Shown here piece by piece: positions 37,261-49,210 of a DNA stretch of 64,000 nt. The notes beneath the pieces were generated by a model. That model did not search any database, had not been told where the DNA came from, and worked only from the letters and a program-made list of their open reading frames with translations. The DNA lies in contig NC_134117.1 of the NCBI RefSeq assembly GCF_040939455.1, forward strand, positions 65,928,501-65,992,500. The letters run 5' to 3'. This DNA is from Microcebus murinus (lineage: Eukaryota > Chordata > Mammalia > Primates > Cheirogaleidae). Positions within the stretch are counted from its first letter, which is position 1; each line of letters starts with the position of its first letter. The position numbers and the translations under genes were made by a program.

Positions 37261-38201
37261 TGTTGTAAGCACTGCTGGGTACATGAGTCCCATATTGCAT
37301 AAGCATGGGTTGCTTGCTCTGAGTGATGTTCTGAGTTATGGGGTTGCCTGCTGCATGCGTGTAGAGGTAGGGTTTGGTTCTGCCACTGAGATTTCTAATG
37401 TGCAATACTCAGCAAAAATACTTATTTTCCTGTGGATGAGACTAAAAAATACTGGGTGGAGCCAAGGTTACAAGTGGATCATGGAGATTGTGCACCCCAC
37501 CTGGTATATAGTCCCTGGTTAAGGTCAGCTTGGAGAAGCGTTTCCACGGGTTTTGTTCAACCACAGCTGACCATAGCTATCCTGCAGCACAGGCTCTTTG
37601 GGACGTGGTGAAGATATAAAGGGTGTGCTCACTGGAGCTATGGGGGATATATCCCGTATATGTCGGTTTAAAGAATTCAGATCCCCAAAGGTGTCATTCA
37701 GCCTACGTTCTTGCTTGTCTCACTGTAATTCTTAACACTGTTCTCCCGTTATTGTTAGTCTACACTGCTTGGGTGTGCCTGTGCCCATTGTATACCCTTT
37801 CCTCATGCCATTCCTTCTTCCGACATTCAGATCATGCCTTTCTTAGACGATCAGCAGAATAAAGACCTTCCTCTCTAGGGCACGTTCAAGGCCATGGTGC
37901 TCTAATCACAGCCCAGGGAACTGCCTGCAGCTCTTGGAGGCTCAAGACAGACCCAGGGCTTTGTTGGCAAATCCTGGCTTTGCCTTGGATGGCAGGATGA
38001 GGCAGCTGCCCGTCCCTGTGGGCTCGGTGACTGACACACACGTGTTTATTTCACACCGAGCAAGATGCTGTCGACCTTGCGAAGGAAAGGGATCTTGCCA
38101 CTCCAGTGGGGACTTGCTCGCACCCTGATCTGTTCACACCACTTCCCTCTGTGTGGTCCCCTGTGTCAGCGGCGAGGAAGGGCACGTCGTTTGAAGGTTT
38201 A
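37261..38201. other. Spacer, nothing assigned
   Basis: About 0.9 kb. Frames at 37217-37522, 37623-37862 and 37934-38128 (plus) have no recognised domain. Rising CpG content toward the right edge. Confidence 0.3.
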
Positions 38202-38595
38202 TTAACCACTTTGGTGTGGCGCTCACCGGCCGCGAAACCCTGCCCACAGCCGGCACTCCCAGTCCGCACGATGGTCTGTGCTGTGCGTTGACACGACTCC
38301 GTCTTGCTCCTGTGTCATGAGGAAAGCTTTAAAGCACTGAAAGCTTGTTTCACTTTACAGGCAGCTTTACTTGTAAATCAGAATAGGTAACACATACATA
38401 TGTGTTTTCATTACGTTATTTTTAAATGTTCGTAATTTTATTTTGATAAATGAAAAATTAGAAAAGTCATATCACGGCTGTCGCTAAAGTCGACGCTCAG
38501 CTGTGCGCCTTCGGATCACGGCTGTCGGCTAAAGTCTCTGTGCACGTTCATCCGCGGCTGTCGACTATAGTCGACGCTGGCACCGAAATGGTTAA
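38202..38595 (-). mobile_element. piggyBac-type MITE 2 with subterminal palindrome and repeats
   Basis: Bounded by TTAA at 38202-38205 and 38592-38595. Imperfect terminal inverted repeats: CCACTTTGGTG at the left, CCATTTCGGTGCC reading inward from the right. A perfect 16-bp palindrome GTCGACTATAGTCGAC lies at 38560-38575, exactly 16 nt from the right TTAA. CGGCTGTCG occurs three times (38475, 38519, 38555), each followed by CTAAAGTC or a close variant. No transposase. Many intact CpGs suggest a young insertion or low methylation. Overlapping frames 38051-38269 and 38106-38291 are incidental. Confidence 0.8.
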
Positions 38596-39091
38596 ATAGA
38601 CTGAACTAGGCAGGGAGACCATGAAAGGGCTCTATTATTCCCCCTCTCCGCCTTCAGTGCCCTTCTGTCTGCCCTCCCCGCCCACCGCAGGATCACACCT
38701 AGGGCAGGTGTCAGGGTGTTTCTGGTCCGTTTCAGATATTAGAATAGTCACATCTTCAGGTATTACCAGGTCTGGATCACTTTAATGGAAGCTTCCTTCC
38801 CAGGTGCAGTGTGAAGCCTCTGCTCTGCCCAGCCCAGGCCCGACTGTGTCCAGGATGGGCGCTGGGACAGGCCGCTGTGCTCCTTCCCTCCGCCCCCCTC
38901 GCCCTGCCCTCTCGCTGCCCCTGCGTCCTCCCGGATTTGGCCTGGGAGGAGGGAGTTACTCATTGTTTTTAATTTGTGTCAGGTACTGTTCAGGGTTCTG
39001 GGTATAAGCCAGTGTGATAATGTCCTGCTTCTTGGAACTCTAATACACTAATTTAAGCAGGGTGAAGATAAACATTAATAAAAATATAATA
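38596..39091. other. Spacer, nothing assigned
   Basis: About 500 bases, GC-richer in 38640-38950. Opposed frames at 38763-38963 and 38804-39007 show no known domain. Confidence 0.3.
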
Positions 39092-39410
39092 GGCTGGGCG
39101 CGGTGGCTCGTGCCTGTAATCCTAGCACTCTGGGAGGCCGAGGCAGGAGGATCGCTCAAGGTCAGGAGTTTGAAACAAGCCTGAGCAAGAGCGAGGTCCT
39201 GTCTCTGTTAAAAATAGAAAGAAATTAATTTGCCAACTAAAAATATATAGAAAAAATTAGCCAGGCATGGTGGCACTTGCCTGTAGTCCCAGCTACTCAG
39301 GAGGCTGAGGCAGAAGGATTGTCTGAGCCCAGGAGTTTGAGGTTGCTGTGAGCTAGGCTGATGCCACGGCACTCTAACCCGGGCAATAGAGTGAGACTCT
39401 GTCTCAAAAA
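39092..39410 (+). mobile_element. Alu SINE, strepsirrhine type, dimeric
   Basis: Dimeric Alu (GGCTGGGCGCGGTGGCTCGT) with linker AGAAATTAATTTGCCAACTA, tailing into an (AAT)n-like run. Flanks share an AT-rich duplication around AATAAAAATATAATA (39076-39090 and after 39425). Confidence 0.93.
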
Positions 39411-39460
39411 TTAAAAATAATAATAATAATAAAAATATATATAATATATATCTTAAGGAA
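39411..39460. repeat. (AAT)n/(AT)n tail of the Alu
   Basis: AATAATAATAAT followed by ATATATATAATATATAT. It is a microsatellite grown from the Alu A-tail. Confidence 0.9.
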
Positions 39461-39469
39461 ATAGGGGCT

Positions 39470-39960
39470 GTAGGGAAAAGTAAAGCAGAAAAGGAGAACA
39501 GGAATTTCTAGGACTGGGGTTTGCTATTTTATAGAGTGGTCACTGAAGGAGTTTCAGGACAATAAGGGAATAAGCCATGGAGAATGTAGGGAAGAAAATC
39601 AGAGCAGAAGAGACAGTTGTGCAAGGGACCCAAGGAGCCCAGCGTGGCTGGGGGCTGAGTGAGATGGAGAGGAGTGGACATCGGGGCAGAAAGGCGGTAG
39701 GACAGGGTGGGGGGCAGTTGTTCAAACGTTAAGGTGAGAAGCAGGGAGACCAGTTGAGGAGTTATTGCAGCAACATAGGAATAGGAGGACATCTGGACAG
39801 AGCCTGACACTGCCCATGACAAAGACTCTCTTCTGAGAGTGAACAGATGCTGGAGGTTTGAGGATCAGGGAGAAGATGTGAAGGAGAGGAGGGAAGGGAG
39901 AGAACTAGGGAAATGTGATTGCAGGATCGCAGCAGCTCTAGTGGCCACTTGAGGTTAGTG
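39470..39960 (+). mobile_element. Ancient long interspersed repeat (copy 3)
   Basis: Shares phrases with copy 2 ('TTTATAGAGTGGTCACTGAA', 'GCAGGGAGACCAGTTGAGGA', 'GTTATTGCAGCAACATAGG'). Overlapping minus frames at 39529-39822, 39540-39725 and 39762-39977 are chance. Confidence 0.5.
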
Positions 39961-40504
39961 GTCATGAATTCAAACACAAATTGGTCATCTTGGTTTTACT
40001 TTAGTGGCATTCTGAACGTAACTTTGTGGATTATTTGAAGACTCCTGTATAAGGACCTCTTCTGTACCTCATGCCCTTTGTGACTTCTGTCAACCCCTAT
40101 GAGGCAGAATGCTTCTGTGATCTTGCATCTTGGCAGGCCACGCCCTTGTACAGCATCCTTCAAAAGTGACTTGGGATTTTTTTATTTTTTATATTTTTGC
40201 ACTTCCCACAGCATCCCTGTTGCCTTGTCTTCCTGTTGGTGGTGGATGCAGCTGAGCCCCGTTGTCCTCGCCCCTTGCCCAGCCACAGTGGCTGATTCAG
40301 ACCTGTCCAGGTGGGAGTCTGTAAACTATCTCCTTGTAACCCACACATTAGAAGTTGCATGTCAGGTTCTTCCAAGAACTTTCCAGTCTTGATAGGGTAG
40401 CAGTGGGTGTCAAACCTCCATGTTTCTGCAGCCCAGAAAGTCTCTAGCTAGAGAATAAGATGGTAACTTGCTCATCTGAAAAGTACAGCCTTGGATCTCT
40501 CTGC
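39961..40504. other. Spacer, nothing assigned
   Basis: About 540 bases. Opposed frames at 40099-40392 (plus) and 40160-40375 (minus) without known domains. Confidence 0.3.
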
Positions 40505-43080
40505 ATTCTTCCTGTTAAAAAAAGACAACCTTTTTATTTGGAAATAATTTCAAACTTACAGAAAGATTGCTAGACTAAAAATACTGCACCTGTATAACAG
40601 GACACGTGTATACTGTATACTATAGAGACAGGACACCTGTATACTCTTTACCCAGATTCATCTACTGTTAACTTTTTACTCCAGGTGTGTATCATTCATG
40701 TGCTCTTGCTCTGTAAGAGGAGACTCTATAAGAAATCTCTCTCTCTCTCAATTGCTTCTTAAATCCTTCAGTATTTATTTTCCAAGAGTAAGGATATTCT
40801 CTTACATAAATACAACACAGTTATCAATTTTGAAAATTTACATTGATATAATTATTTTATCTAATCTCTCATCTCATATTTCAGTTTAGCTGTTGATTTA
40901 ATAATGTACTTTAAAAGAATTTTCCCTTGAGTACAGGATCCAGGCTGGTGTTGCATTTAATTGTTCTGTCTCTTTATCATCCTTTAATTTACAACATTTC
41001 CACATAATTTTATGACACTGACATTTTTGAAGAGTACTTTCACATCCTTTAAAAAATAAAACATTTCAAATTTTCTGTTCACCTAATATTACCACTATGT
41101 AATTCTAGAATATTTTCATCATTCCAAAAAGAAGCTTTGTGCCTATTAGCAGTTAGTCCCCTCTAGCCACTCCTTCTGGGCCCTAGAATACATTAATATG
41201 TTTTAATTCTCTATGCATTTACTTACTCTGAACATTTCACATAAATATTGTCATATAATGTAAGACCTTTTGTGTCTGGCTGCTTTGATGTAGCAGGTTC
41301 ATTCTTACAGTGTGTGTGTGAGTACTTTCTGGATGAATAACGTTCCTCAGCTGATGGATATTTGAGTTGTTTCCACTTTTTGGCTATTACAAATAATGCT
41401 GTTGTGAACATTCATGTACAAGTTTTTGTATGAGCACATGTTTTCATTTCACTTGGGTATATTCCTAGTAGTGGAGTTGCTGGGTTATAAGGTAACTCTG
41501 TGTTTAACTTTTTGAGGAGCTGCCAAACTGTTTTCTAAAGTGGCTGCACACTTTTCATTCCTACCACCAGTGAATGAGGATTCCAATTTTTCCACATCCT
41601 GTCAACACTTCTTTATGTCTGTGCTTTTGAAGGTGGATGTGAAGTGGTGTCTCCTTGTGGCTTTGATTTGCATTTCCCTAATGATTAACAATGCTGGGAG
41701 TCTTCTCATGTTTTTATTGGACACTTGTATATATTCTTTGTGGAAATGGTTGTTCAAATTTTTTGCCCATTTTTTAAATCGGGTTGTCTTTTTATTGTTT
41801 CGTTATAAGTGTTCTTCATATATTCTATACTAGATCCTTAGCAGATATATTTACAAATGATCTTTCCCATTCTGTGAGCTATCTTTTCACTTTCTTAATA
41901 ATGTACTTTGATGCATGAAAGCTATTAATGTTAATGAAATCCAATCTATTTTTCTATTACCTGGGATTTTTGGTTGCTTATGCTTTTAGTGTCGTATCTA
42001 AGAAACCATTGCCTATATCAAGATCATGAATACATACTCCTATGTTTTCTTATGAGCTTTGTAGTTTTAACTCTTAAATTTAGGTGTTTGATACATTGAA
42101 TTAATTATTGTATATGGCAAAAAGTAGGGGTTCAACTTCATTCTTTTTCATGTAGATATTCAGTTAACTCCTTTTTTTTTTTTTTTTTTGCAAAAACCAT
42201 TCTTTCTCTACTGGATTGTTTTGGCACACTTGGTGAAAATCAATTGACCATGAATGCACGGGTTTATCATGGACTCTCAGTTCTATTCTGTTGATGTATA
42301 TGTAGTTATGCTATTATCACACAGTCTTTATTGTTGTAGCTTTGTAGTAAGTTTTGATATTGGGAAATGTAAGAATTCTAACCCGGTCCTTCATTTTCAA
42401 GATTGTTTTGCTATTCTGTGTCTCTTACATTTACATATAAATTTTAGGGTTAGTATGTCAATTTCTTAAAAAAAGGCAACTGTAATTTTGGTAGGAATTG
42501 TATTGAATCTGGGGAACAATTTGGGGAATATTACCATATTAGCAATGTTAACTATTCTGATCCATGAACACAGGATATTTTCCATTTATATAGGTCTTCA
42601 CTTTTTTTTTTTGCAATTATGTTTTACAGATTTTAGGTTTCAAGTTTTTCACTTCTTTAGATAAATTTATTCCTATGTATTTTATTCATTTGGATACTAT
42701 TGTAAATAGACTGCTTTCTTAATTTCATTTTTAAAGTGTTCATTGCAAGTATAAAAATGCAGTTGATTTTTATATGTTGATCTTTTATCCTGCAACCTTG
42801 CTGAACACTTTTATTAGTTATAATTTTTTTGTGAATTGCTTAGCATTTTCTATATGTAAGATCATGCCACATGAAAATAGATATAATTTTAGTTCTTCTT
42901 TTCCAAACTGCATGCCTTTCATTTCTTGTTTTTGCCTAATTGCCCTGTATAAAACTTCCAATAAAATGTTGACTAGAAGTGGTAAGAGCAAAAATATTTG
43001 ACTTATTCATGATCATAGGAGCGAAGGTTTAAGTTTTTCACATTTATGTATGGCATGAACTGTGGGTTTTTCCCCTACTT
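40505..43080 (-). mobile_element. Long L1M: 3'UTR, ORF2 C-terminus and RT part
   Basis: Reverse L1 with 3'UTR at 40505-41050 ('GGAAATAATTTCAAACTTAC', 'AGTACAGGATCCAGGCTGG'), ORF2 C-terminal part at 41200-42000 and RT part to 43080. There are poly(T) runs at 42172-42189 and near 42602. It is cut at 43081 by a Tigger-type MITE and continues at 43420. All frames are broken. The plus frames here (for example 41540-41833) are antisense shadows. Confidence 0.8.
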
Positions 43081-43419
43081 TAGTCAGCTCCCCATCTGTG
43101 GTTTGACTTTGTGCAGTTTCAGTTACCTGTGGTCAACTGTGGCCTGAAAATGTTATATATAATAAGATATTTTGAGAGACAGAGAGAGAGAGAGAACATA
43201 AGCACATTCATATAACTTTTTTTATAGTACATTGTTATAATTGTTTATTTTATTATTATTACTATTAATCTTTTACTGTGTCTAATCTATAGATTAAACT
43301 TTATCATAAGGTATATATTATAGGAAAAAATATATAGAGAGTTAATTACTATCTGTAGTTTCGGGCATCCACTGGAAACCTTGGAACATCTTCCTCTTGG
43401 ATAAGAAGGGACAACTGTA
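43081..43419. mobile_element. Tigger-type MITE inserted in L1M
   Basis: Bounded by TA at both ends (43081-43082 and 43418-43419) with end similarity between TCAGCTCCCCATCTG on the left and the complement of AAGGGACAACTG on the right. The interior ('TTTCAGTTACCTGTGGTCAA', 'GGCATCCACTGGAAACCTTG') matches a common Tigger/MER-type MITE. It has a (GA)n run at about 43176-43194. The L1M reads on across it, so it is younger than that L1. Confidence 0.75.
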
Positions 43420-44870
43420 TGTTCTTTATCAGATTGACATTTCCTTCTATTCTTCATTTGTTGAGTGTTTGTCACGGAGGGCATTAGGTTTTGTCACATG
43501 CTTTTTCCATGTCTATGGAGATAAGCTGTGGGTTTGTGTCCTTATTCTATTAATGTGGTTTATTACCTTGATTGCTTTTCATGTGCTAACCAACCTTGCA
43601 TTCATGGGATAAGATCTACTTGGTCGTGGTGTATACTCCTTTTAATATGCTGGCATATGGAATTTGGTACTGTTTGTTGAAAAGTTTTGTATCTATATTC
43701 ATAAGGGATATTCATTTGAAGTATTCTTTACTTATGATGCATTTGTCTAGTTTTGACATCAGAGTGATGCCTTATTCTCCTAGAACAAGATGGAAAGTTT
43801 TTTCTCTGCATCTATTATTTGGAAGAGTTTGTGAAAGATTGGCTTTAATTTCCCTTTAAGGTTGTTGGCTTTTCTTCATGAAACATTATTTTGATTATTA
43901 ACTCAAACTCTTTACTAGCTATAGGTATATTCAAATTTTCTATCTCTTCTTGAATCAGTTTCAATAGTTTGTGTCTTTCTAGGAATTTTTCTATTTCATA
44001 TAGGTTATCTAATTTATTGCCACATAATTTTTCTTAATATCCCCTTGCAAGTCTTTTTATTTCTGTAAGGCTGATAATAATGTTCTCTCTTTTATTTCTG
44101 AATTTTGGCAATGTGAGTATTCTTTTCTTCTTTTTCTTGTTTATGCTAGCTAAAAGTTTGTCAATATTGCTAATGTTTTTAAGAAACCAATTTTTGTTTC
44201 ATTGGCTTTCTGTAATGTCTTTTTATTTTGTTTCATTGATTTCTGATCTAATCTTCATTTTAATCCTTTCTTCTGCTTGCTTTAGGTTTAGTTTTATCTT
44301 CTAGTTTTTTAAGGTGAAAGTTTAATTATTAATTTGAAATCTTTCTTCTTTTAAATATACATATTTATAGCTATACAATTTCTTCTGAGCACTGGTTTTG
44401 CTGAATCCCATAAGTTTTGTTATTGTGTTTTAATTTTCATTCATCTCAAGGTATTTCCTAATTTTTCCTTTGACTTATTCTTTGACTCATTGATTATTTA
44501 GGAGTGTTTCATGTAATTTCTAAATATTTGTGAATTTACTAAATTTCTGTATGTATTGACTCCTAACTTTATTCCATTATGTTTGGAAAATATATTTTGT
44601 ATGATTTCAATCCTTTTAAATTTTTGAGACTTGTTTTATCTTTTAACATATAGTCTATCCTTGAGATTATTCCATGCACACTTGAGAAGAATGTATATTC
44701 TGCTGTTATTGGATAGAGAACTCTGTAGATGTCTGCTAGGTCTAGTTGGTATATAGTGATGTTCCAGTCTTCTATTTCCTTGTCAGTATTCTGTATAGTT
44801 GTTCTATCCATTATGAAAAGTGGGAACATTGATGTCTCCAACTATTATTATTATTGTTGAGGTGTGTTAA
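43420..44870 (-). mobile_element. L1M ORF2 part (RT to endonuclease), continuation
   Basis: Resumes the L1M at 'TTCTTTATCAGATTGACATT' and runs through RT to the endonuclease. The minus frame at 44569-44841 spells endonuclease-like text (AEYTFFSSVHG, RIDYMLKDK). The match ends near 44870, the likely 5' truncation point. Confidence 0.8.
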
Positions 44871-45769
44871 TTCTTACAACTGCATGATAATATGTAATTA
44901 TCTCAAAATAAAATCTTTAATGTTGAAAAACTGCACAGAGAATGTCCCTTACTTGCTTTTTGCTTGGGTTTAGTTGTTGGGGACCTCTCCTTACTTCATT
45001 ACTGCCAATTTGAGAGCCTTAGCTGAACTGCTAAATGGAAAGAAAAGCTCCCATTTAACATCCTGCTATTGAAGTGTCATGATGAATCAGACTACAGTGG
45101 GCCAAGCAGGCGGTGGGGGCTGAGCTCTGGGCATGACCAAGTTGGTGTAAGAGGGATTGTCCAAACACAAGATGATTAGGTCTCAATGTCTGCAGAGTGG
45201 AGTCTCAATTATAGGTCAATAATAGAGTTAGAAATTGAACTGGTTGAGGTCAGAGCGGTCAGTGTAGCTCAAGCAAGGTTGAAAATTAAAAACTAGGAGG
45301 AGGGGACATTGGGTATCACTGTGTCAGAGATAAATTAGGTAGGCTCCAAAGTGGAGATCAGGAGATCCCACCAAATCCAAGGAAAGGATTCTTTCTGGGA
45401 GTATACCTCGATTCTGGCAGAGTCCTTCCTGATTCCTTATTTATGCTGCTTTTATTCATGTTCTGTCCTCAAGAGGATGTCTCTACCTCTTTAAAAGTGC
45501 CCAGAACTTCTAACAATGGGCTCCCTGTGTGCCTGCAGGAAGAGGACACCTGTATCTGGCCAAAAGGCCACATGTGGCCAAGGTAGGCTGACCTATGGAA
45601 AGTGTCTGGCTCTACCTCCAGCCCATAGTAGAGACTCAATGGAGGGGGCTTCCTGTTTGCTCTTCTCAGGCTGTCATATGTCTTGTATGCCAGCCAGATT
45701 GCACTGAAATTTATGTATGTATGTACATGTAGGTAGGTATTGCTGTCAGTAGTCCTTGAGATTCTGCTT
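44871..45769. other. Spacer, nothing assigned
   Basis: About 900 bases with no recognised gene or repeat. A plus frame at 45516-45707 has no known domain. Confidence 0.3.
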
Positions 45770-45880
45770 TAGGGACAACATGGTATAATAAAAGGAAGTC
45801 TTTGGAGCCATAAACCCTGAGCATGCCCAGCTCTGATAGTTACTGTAATTTAGGCAAGTTACTGCACCTCTATGTGTGCA
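45770..45880 (+). mobile_element. MIR SINE fragment
   Basis: Forward MIR 5'/core part ('TATAATAAAAGGAAGTCTTT', 'CAGCTCTGATAGTTACTGT', 'TTTAGGCAAGTTACTGCACC'). Confidence 0.65.
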
Positions 45881-46057
45881 CAAATGCATGGACACGTAGC
45901 CATGAACACATGCACCCTTACACACAGATGCATATACTGACACAGATATATCATAGAGCAGCCAATGCAATTTATTAATTTATTTGTAAAGCACTAGCAT
46001 TGGGTCTGTAATCACAGAATGGGATTTCCTTAGCATCTTCTCCCTCTTCCCCTTCCC

Positions 46058-46060
<3 letters not shown>
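45881..46060. other. Short spacer
   Basis: Nothing recognised beyond a CA-rich segment near 45905-45930. Confidence 0.3.

Positions 46061-46120
<60 letters not shown>
46061..46120. repeat. (TG)n(AG)n compound microsatellite
   Basis: About 16 TG units followed directly by about 13 AG units. Both halves are uninterrupted. Confidence 0.98.
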
Positions 46121-46124
<4 letters not shown>

Positions 46125-46679
46125 CTTACACAATAGGGAAAGCTAGCTCAAACACATAGGGGTTTGTTGCCCAGAGAGATATCCCGGCTTTAGGCAAGTC
46201 AATCAATAGCTCTAATAGTTTTATTACTGAAGTTGGCTGTTTTAAAAAGCTAAACTAACTAGATGGAGGAGAGGCTGTGGCATTAGGTAGAAGACTGTTA
46301 CTGTGTTACTGCAGGTAAGGAGTCATTTTACTTTGTAAAATAGATGTGAGCATTGCTGGCCTCTTCCTGGCAGAACTAAGTGAAGATGGATGTGGATCCT
46401 GGACAGCACCCAGGCTGCGTGCGAAGGTTTCAGCACCTTGCTTCCCTTCGCTCTCCCTGTGCTCTCCATCCTCATAGAAACCGTGGTTGTGCTGCTGCAC
46501 CTGGATTTTGTTACCGTGGTTACAGATGCAGTCCCTACTGGAGGAAGGGGAGGGAGCTGTATTTTTATAAGAGCAAATTGTACTGACATTTAAATTGGAG
46601 GCATCACAACCAAGTACAGCTGCTGAGGAATGGGAGAGTATGTTTCTCCTTTGCAACTGGGATGTCAGGAAGACTCCTG

Positions 46680-46683
<4 letters not shown>
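46121..46683. other. Spacer, nothing assigned
   Basis: Overlapping frames at 46306-46656 and 46323-46589 (minus), 46380-46586 and 46390-46593 (plus). None has a recognisable domain, and the four-way overlap argues that composition, not coding, keeps them open. Confidence 0.3.

Positions 46684-46710
<27 letters not shown>
46684..46710. repeat. (TG)n microsatellite
   Basis: About 13 uninterrupted TG units. Confidence 0.97.
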
Positions 46711-47929
46711 GACTCATCCTTTAGCCCATATCATGTTTGGAGGACTGAGATTCTGGTTGGGAACAGGGAAAAAGCCTGTTTCAGGGATATTTTGAGGGGT
46801 CAGGGCTGAATTAGGGGTTTTGCAACAGATACTGCAAATGATGTCAAACCAGAGTCAGTTCTGAGTAGGAGGCCAAATCCATAAAGCCTAAGGAGATTAG
46901 AAGGGTGTCCAAATGTAAGGATCTGGAATTGATCTGATAAGGGACTCAGCAATCTGAAGATGAGGAAGATGGAGCAGCAGCATGTGTGTAGACCAGAGCC
47001 CGGCCTCTGGTAGTTACTCATGTGTGCAGTCCGCTTCTGGGGATGGTGCCTGTGTAGGTTGGTGGTATTTGCCAGGTGGATCTAGCTCAAGGATGCCCAT
47101 GACATCTGGAAAGTGAAACAGCCAATCAGGCTGCTGAGCTGGGGTTTCTTCTCCATCCTTAGGGAATATGATGTGCTCAGGGATAAATTGGTTGGAAATG
47201 TTCTGAGCAGTAGCAGGCTTAAAGTGTGTAAAACATTTTCATCCACATTAGTGGATTTGCCACTGGAGCTTCTGTTTTCCTTGTTGTTTAGTCAATCAGT
47301 CAGTCAACAAACGTCTACTGAGTTTTCACCCTGTGCCAGTGATAAAGGGCTAGCAGCGTCTAAGGTCTGAAATGCTATCCTTGTGTTTCACCTCAGCATC
47401 CTCACCTTAACTCAGCATCCACACTCAGTAGGTCAAGCACAGCCTCACTGAAGACAGGCGTTGGGTTCCAGCATATTAGAGAATAAAAAGCCCAGAGCCC
47501 TGAAAAAAAAGTCTCTGATTGGCTATTGACCTCGTCTCTGCCTTCAAGCAGGCAGATGTTCAAGGGCTCCTTGGAGCCCCGGTGCTAATTGCCGGCTCAG
47601 TCAGCCAAAAGTCCAGGACTGTGCAGATGGAGGAATTGCTTTGCCCACTTTTAACTTGTTTTTCTGGCATTGGGTAAACTAACATGAACTGCTTACTAAT
47701 ATGAATACTTTAAGAGATGAAGAGCTTCCGTGTTCAGTCAGTCTGGAGAGAATGTGTACACGAACAGATGTGTGTATATGTAAAGCTATAGACTAGAGAT
47801 TTCTATGTGCATGTTCCATGTATACATCTAAGTGGGTGCCTGCATGTGTCCATGTGTGCAAATGTGCATGTGCACATACATGGGTAAAGGCTTCTTAGTG
47901 TGGGCATTTGGAAACCAGAAAGCTGTGGA
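46711..47929. other. Spacer, nothing assigned
   Basis: About 1.2 kb without a recognised gene or repeat. Degenerate TGTGCATG-type runs at 47760-47880. Confidence 0.3.
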
Positions 47930-48130
47930 TTTAAGGGTTAAATATTCCGCTTATTAGTCCTATAATTTGAGTAAACAATGTTAGATCTTTCAGCTATAGT
48001 TTTCTCATCTGCAAATGGGAATAATTAATCCTATTTTCACAGGCATCTTTGTGAGGATTATATGCAGTAATTAATATAAAGCATCTGGTGGATGTCTGGT
48101 ACAGAAAAGGCAATTAACAAATATTCATTA
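47930..48130 (+). mobile_element. MIR SINE
   Basis: Forward MIR ('AGTTTTCTCATCTGCAAATG', 'TTTGTGAGGATTATATGCAG', 'CAATTAACAAATATTCATTA'). Confidence 0.75.
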
Positions 48131-49210
48131 TATACCTTTCCTTCTCTCTGCCGTGGAAAGGCATGCCTCAAATTTTGTGTCATTATTCTCAATTGATGGA
48201 GGAGCAAATGGCCCTCAAAGCAGGCGTATCAATAGCTCGAATGGTAGGCGATTTATAGAGTTTTGTAAAAGCATGTTCACATACTTGTTCTCATAATATC
48301 CATTAGCTAAAGTAAAGCAGTCAAAATTGTCGTAGTTGGTGAGATGCAGGAGAAAAATGCGAAGGCACAATCAGAAGAGCTGTTAACCCAGCTTGCAATT
48401 CCTGGCTCACAGCTCTCGAGCACTTTGACCCGGCCAGAGGAGGATAGGGCTGCCCCAGGTACAGCGACAGCCACGTGCAAAGTGCCCATGCCCTTGCTGT
48501 CCTCTCTTCTTTGTGGTTAGCTGCAATTGGTCTATGTACCCTAAGTCTTGCAATGGCATCCCAAATTGGAATTGCATAGGACAAATTCCTGTTCCCTCCA
48601 GACTGAAGCAATTACCATCTTGTTGCTTCACACCAGGCACAGCAGGAGTCCTGGAGCAGGTGTGAGAGGCTCTCAGGGTGCCACCTGCCTTGGTCTAGAA
48701 GCCAGCACAAGGCCCATCCTGGTGGCCCCTTCATAGGCAGGTTGTGATGCCTCAGCCTGGGCAGGAACCCCCACTTTGTTTCCTCTGAGAGGTGTTCACA
48801 CTGTTCTTGCAAGGCCTGTGCCCTGTGTTTGGTACTCGCAGCCCACCTTTGACAGGGGTTCATGTACTTGTGTGGTTGTCTTCAGCAGTGTTGAGCAAGA
48901 GCCCATGCTGGCATTTGTAGTCATACTGGTCAGGTGCAGTTGTCGTTTTGTGGAACCCAAGAGCACAAAGTTAAGAAGAAGAGCTGCAGCTAAACTGTGA
49001 AGAGCAGAAGTTAAGTTAGGTGTCAGGAGGAATTCTTTGTCTATCTGGCTGAGCCAGCACCAAAACATATGCGGGAGCACTGGCTCATCTCTCTGCATGG
49101 CATTCCCTTTGGTGATGCATCTTGGCCAGTGTGCAGGTGGTCAAGGGGAGGGGCTGAAGGCAGATAATGGCCCTGAACACAGGCACAACCAAAGTGCTCA
49201 GATAGTTGTG
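48131..49210. other. Unidentified GC-richer block with many overlapping frames
   Basis: Minus frames at 48307-48489, 48321-48611, 48407-48640, 48612-48863 and 48796-49098, and plus frames at 48548-48736, 48776-49000 and 49037-49228. I recognise none. The block is compositionally distinct and could be an old LTR or retropseudogene. A coding exon is not supported. Confidence 0.3.

Noticed and set aside
48131..49210. Calling a protein-coding exon in this block
   Set aside because: Overlapping frames on both strands, no recognised product and no supported splice sites.
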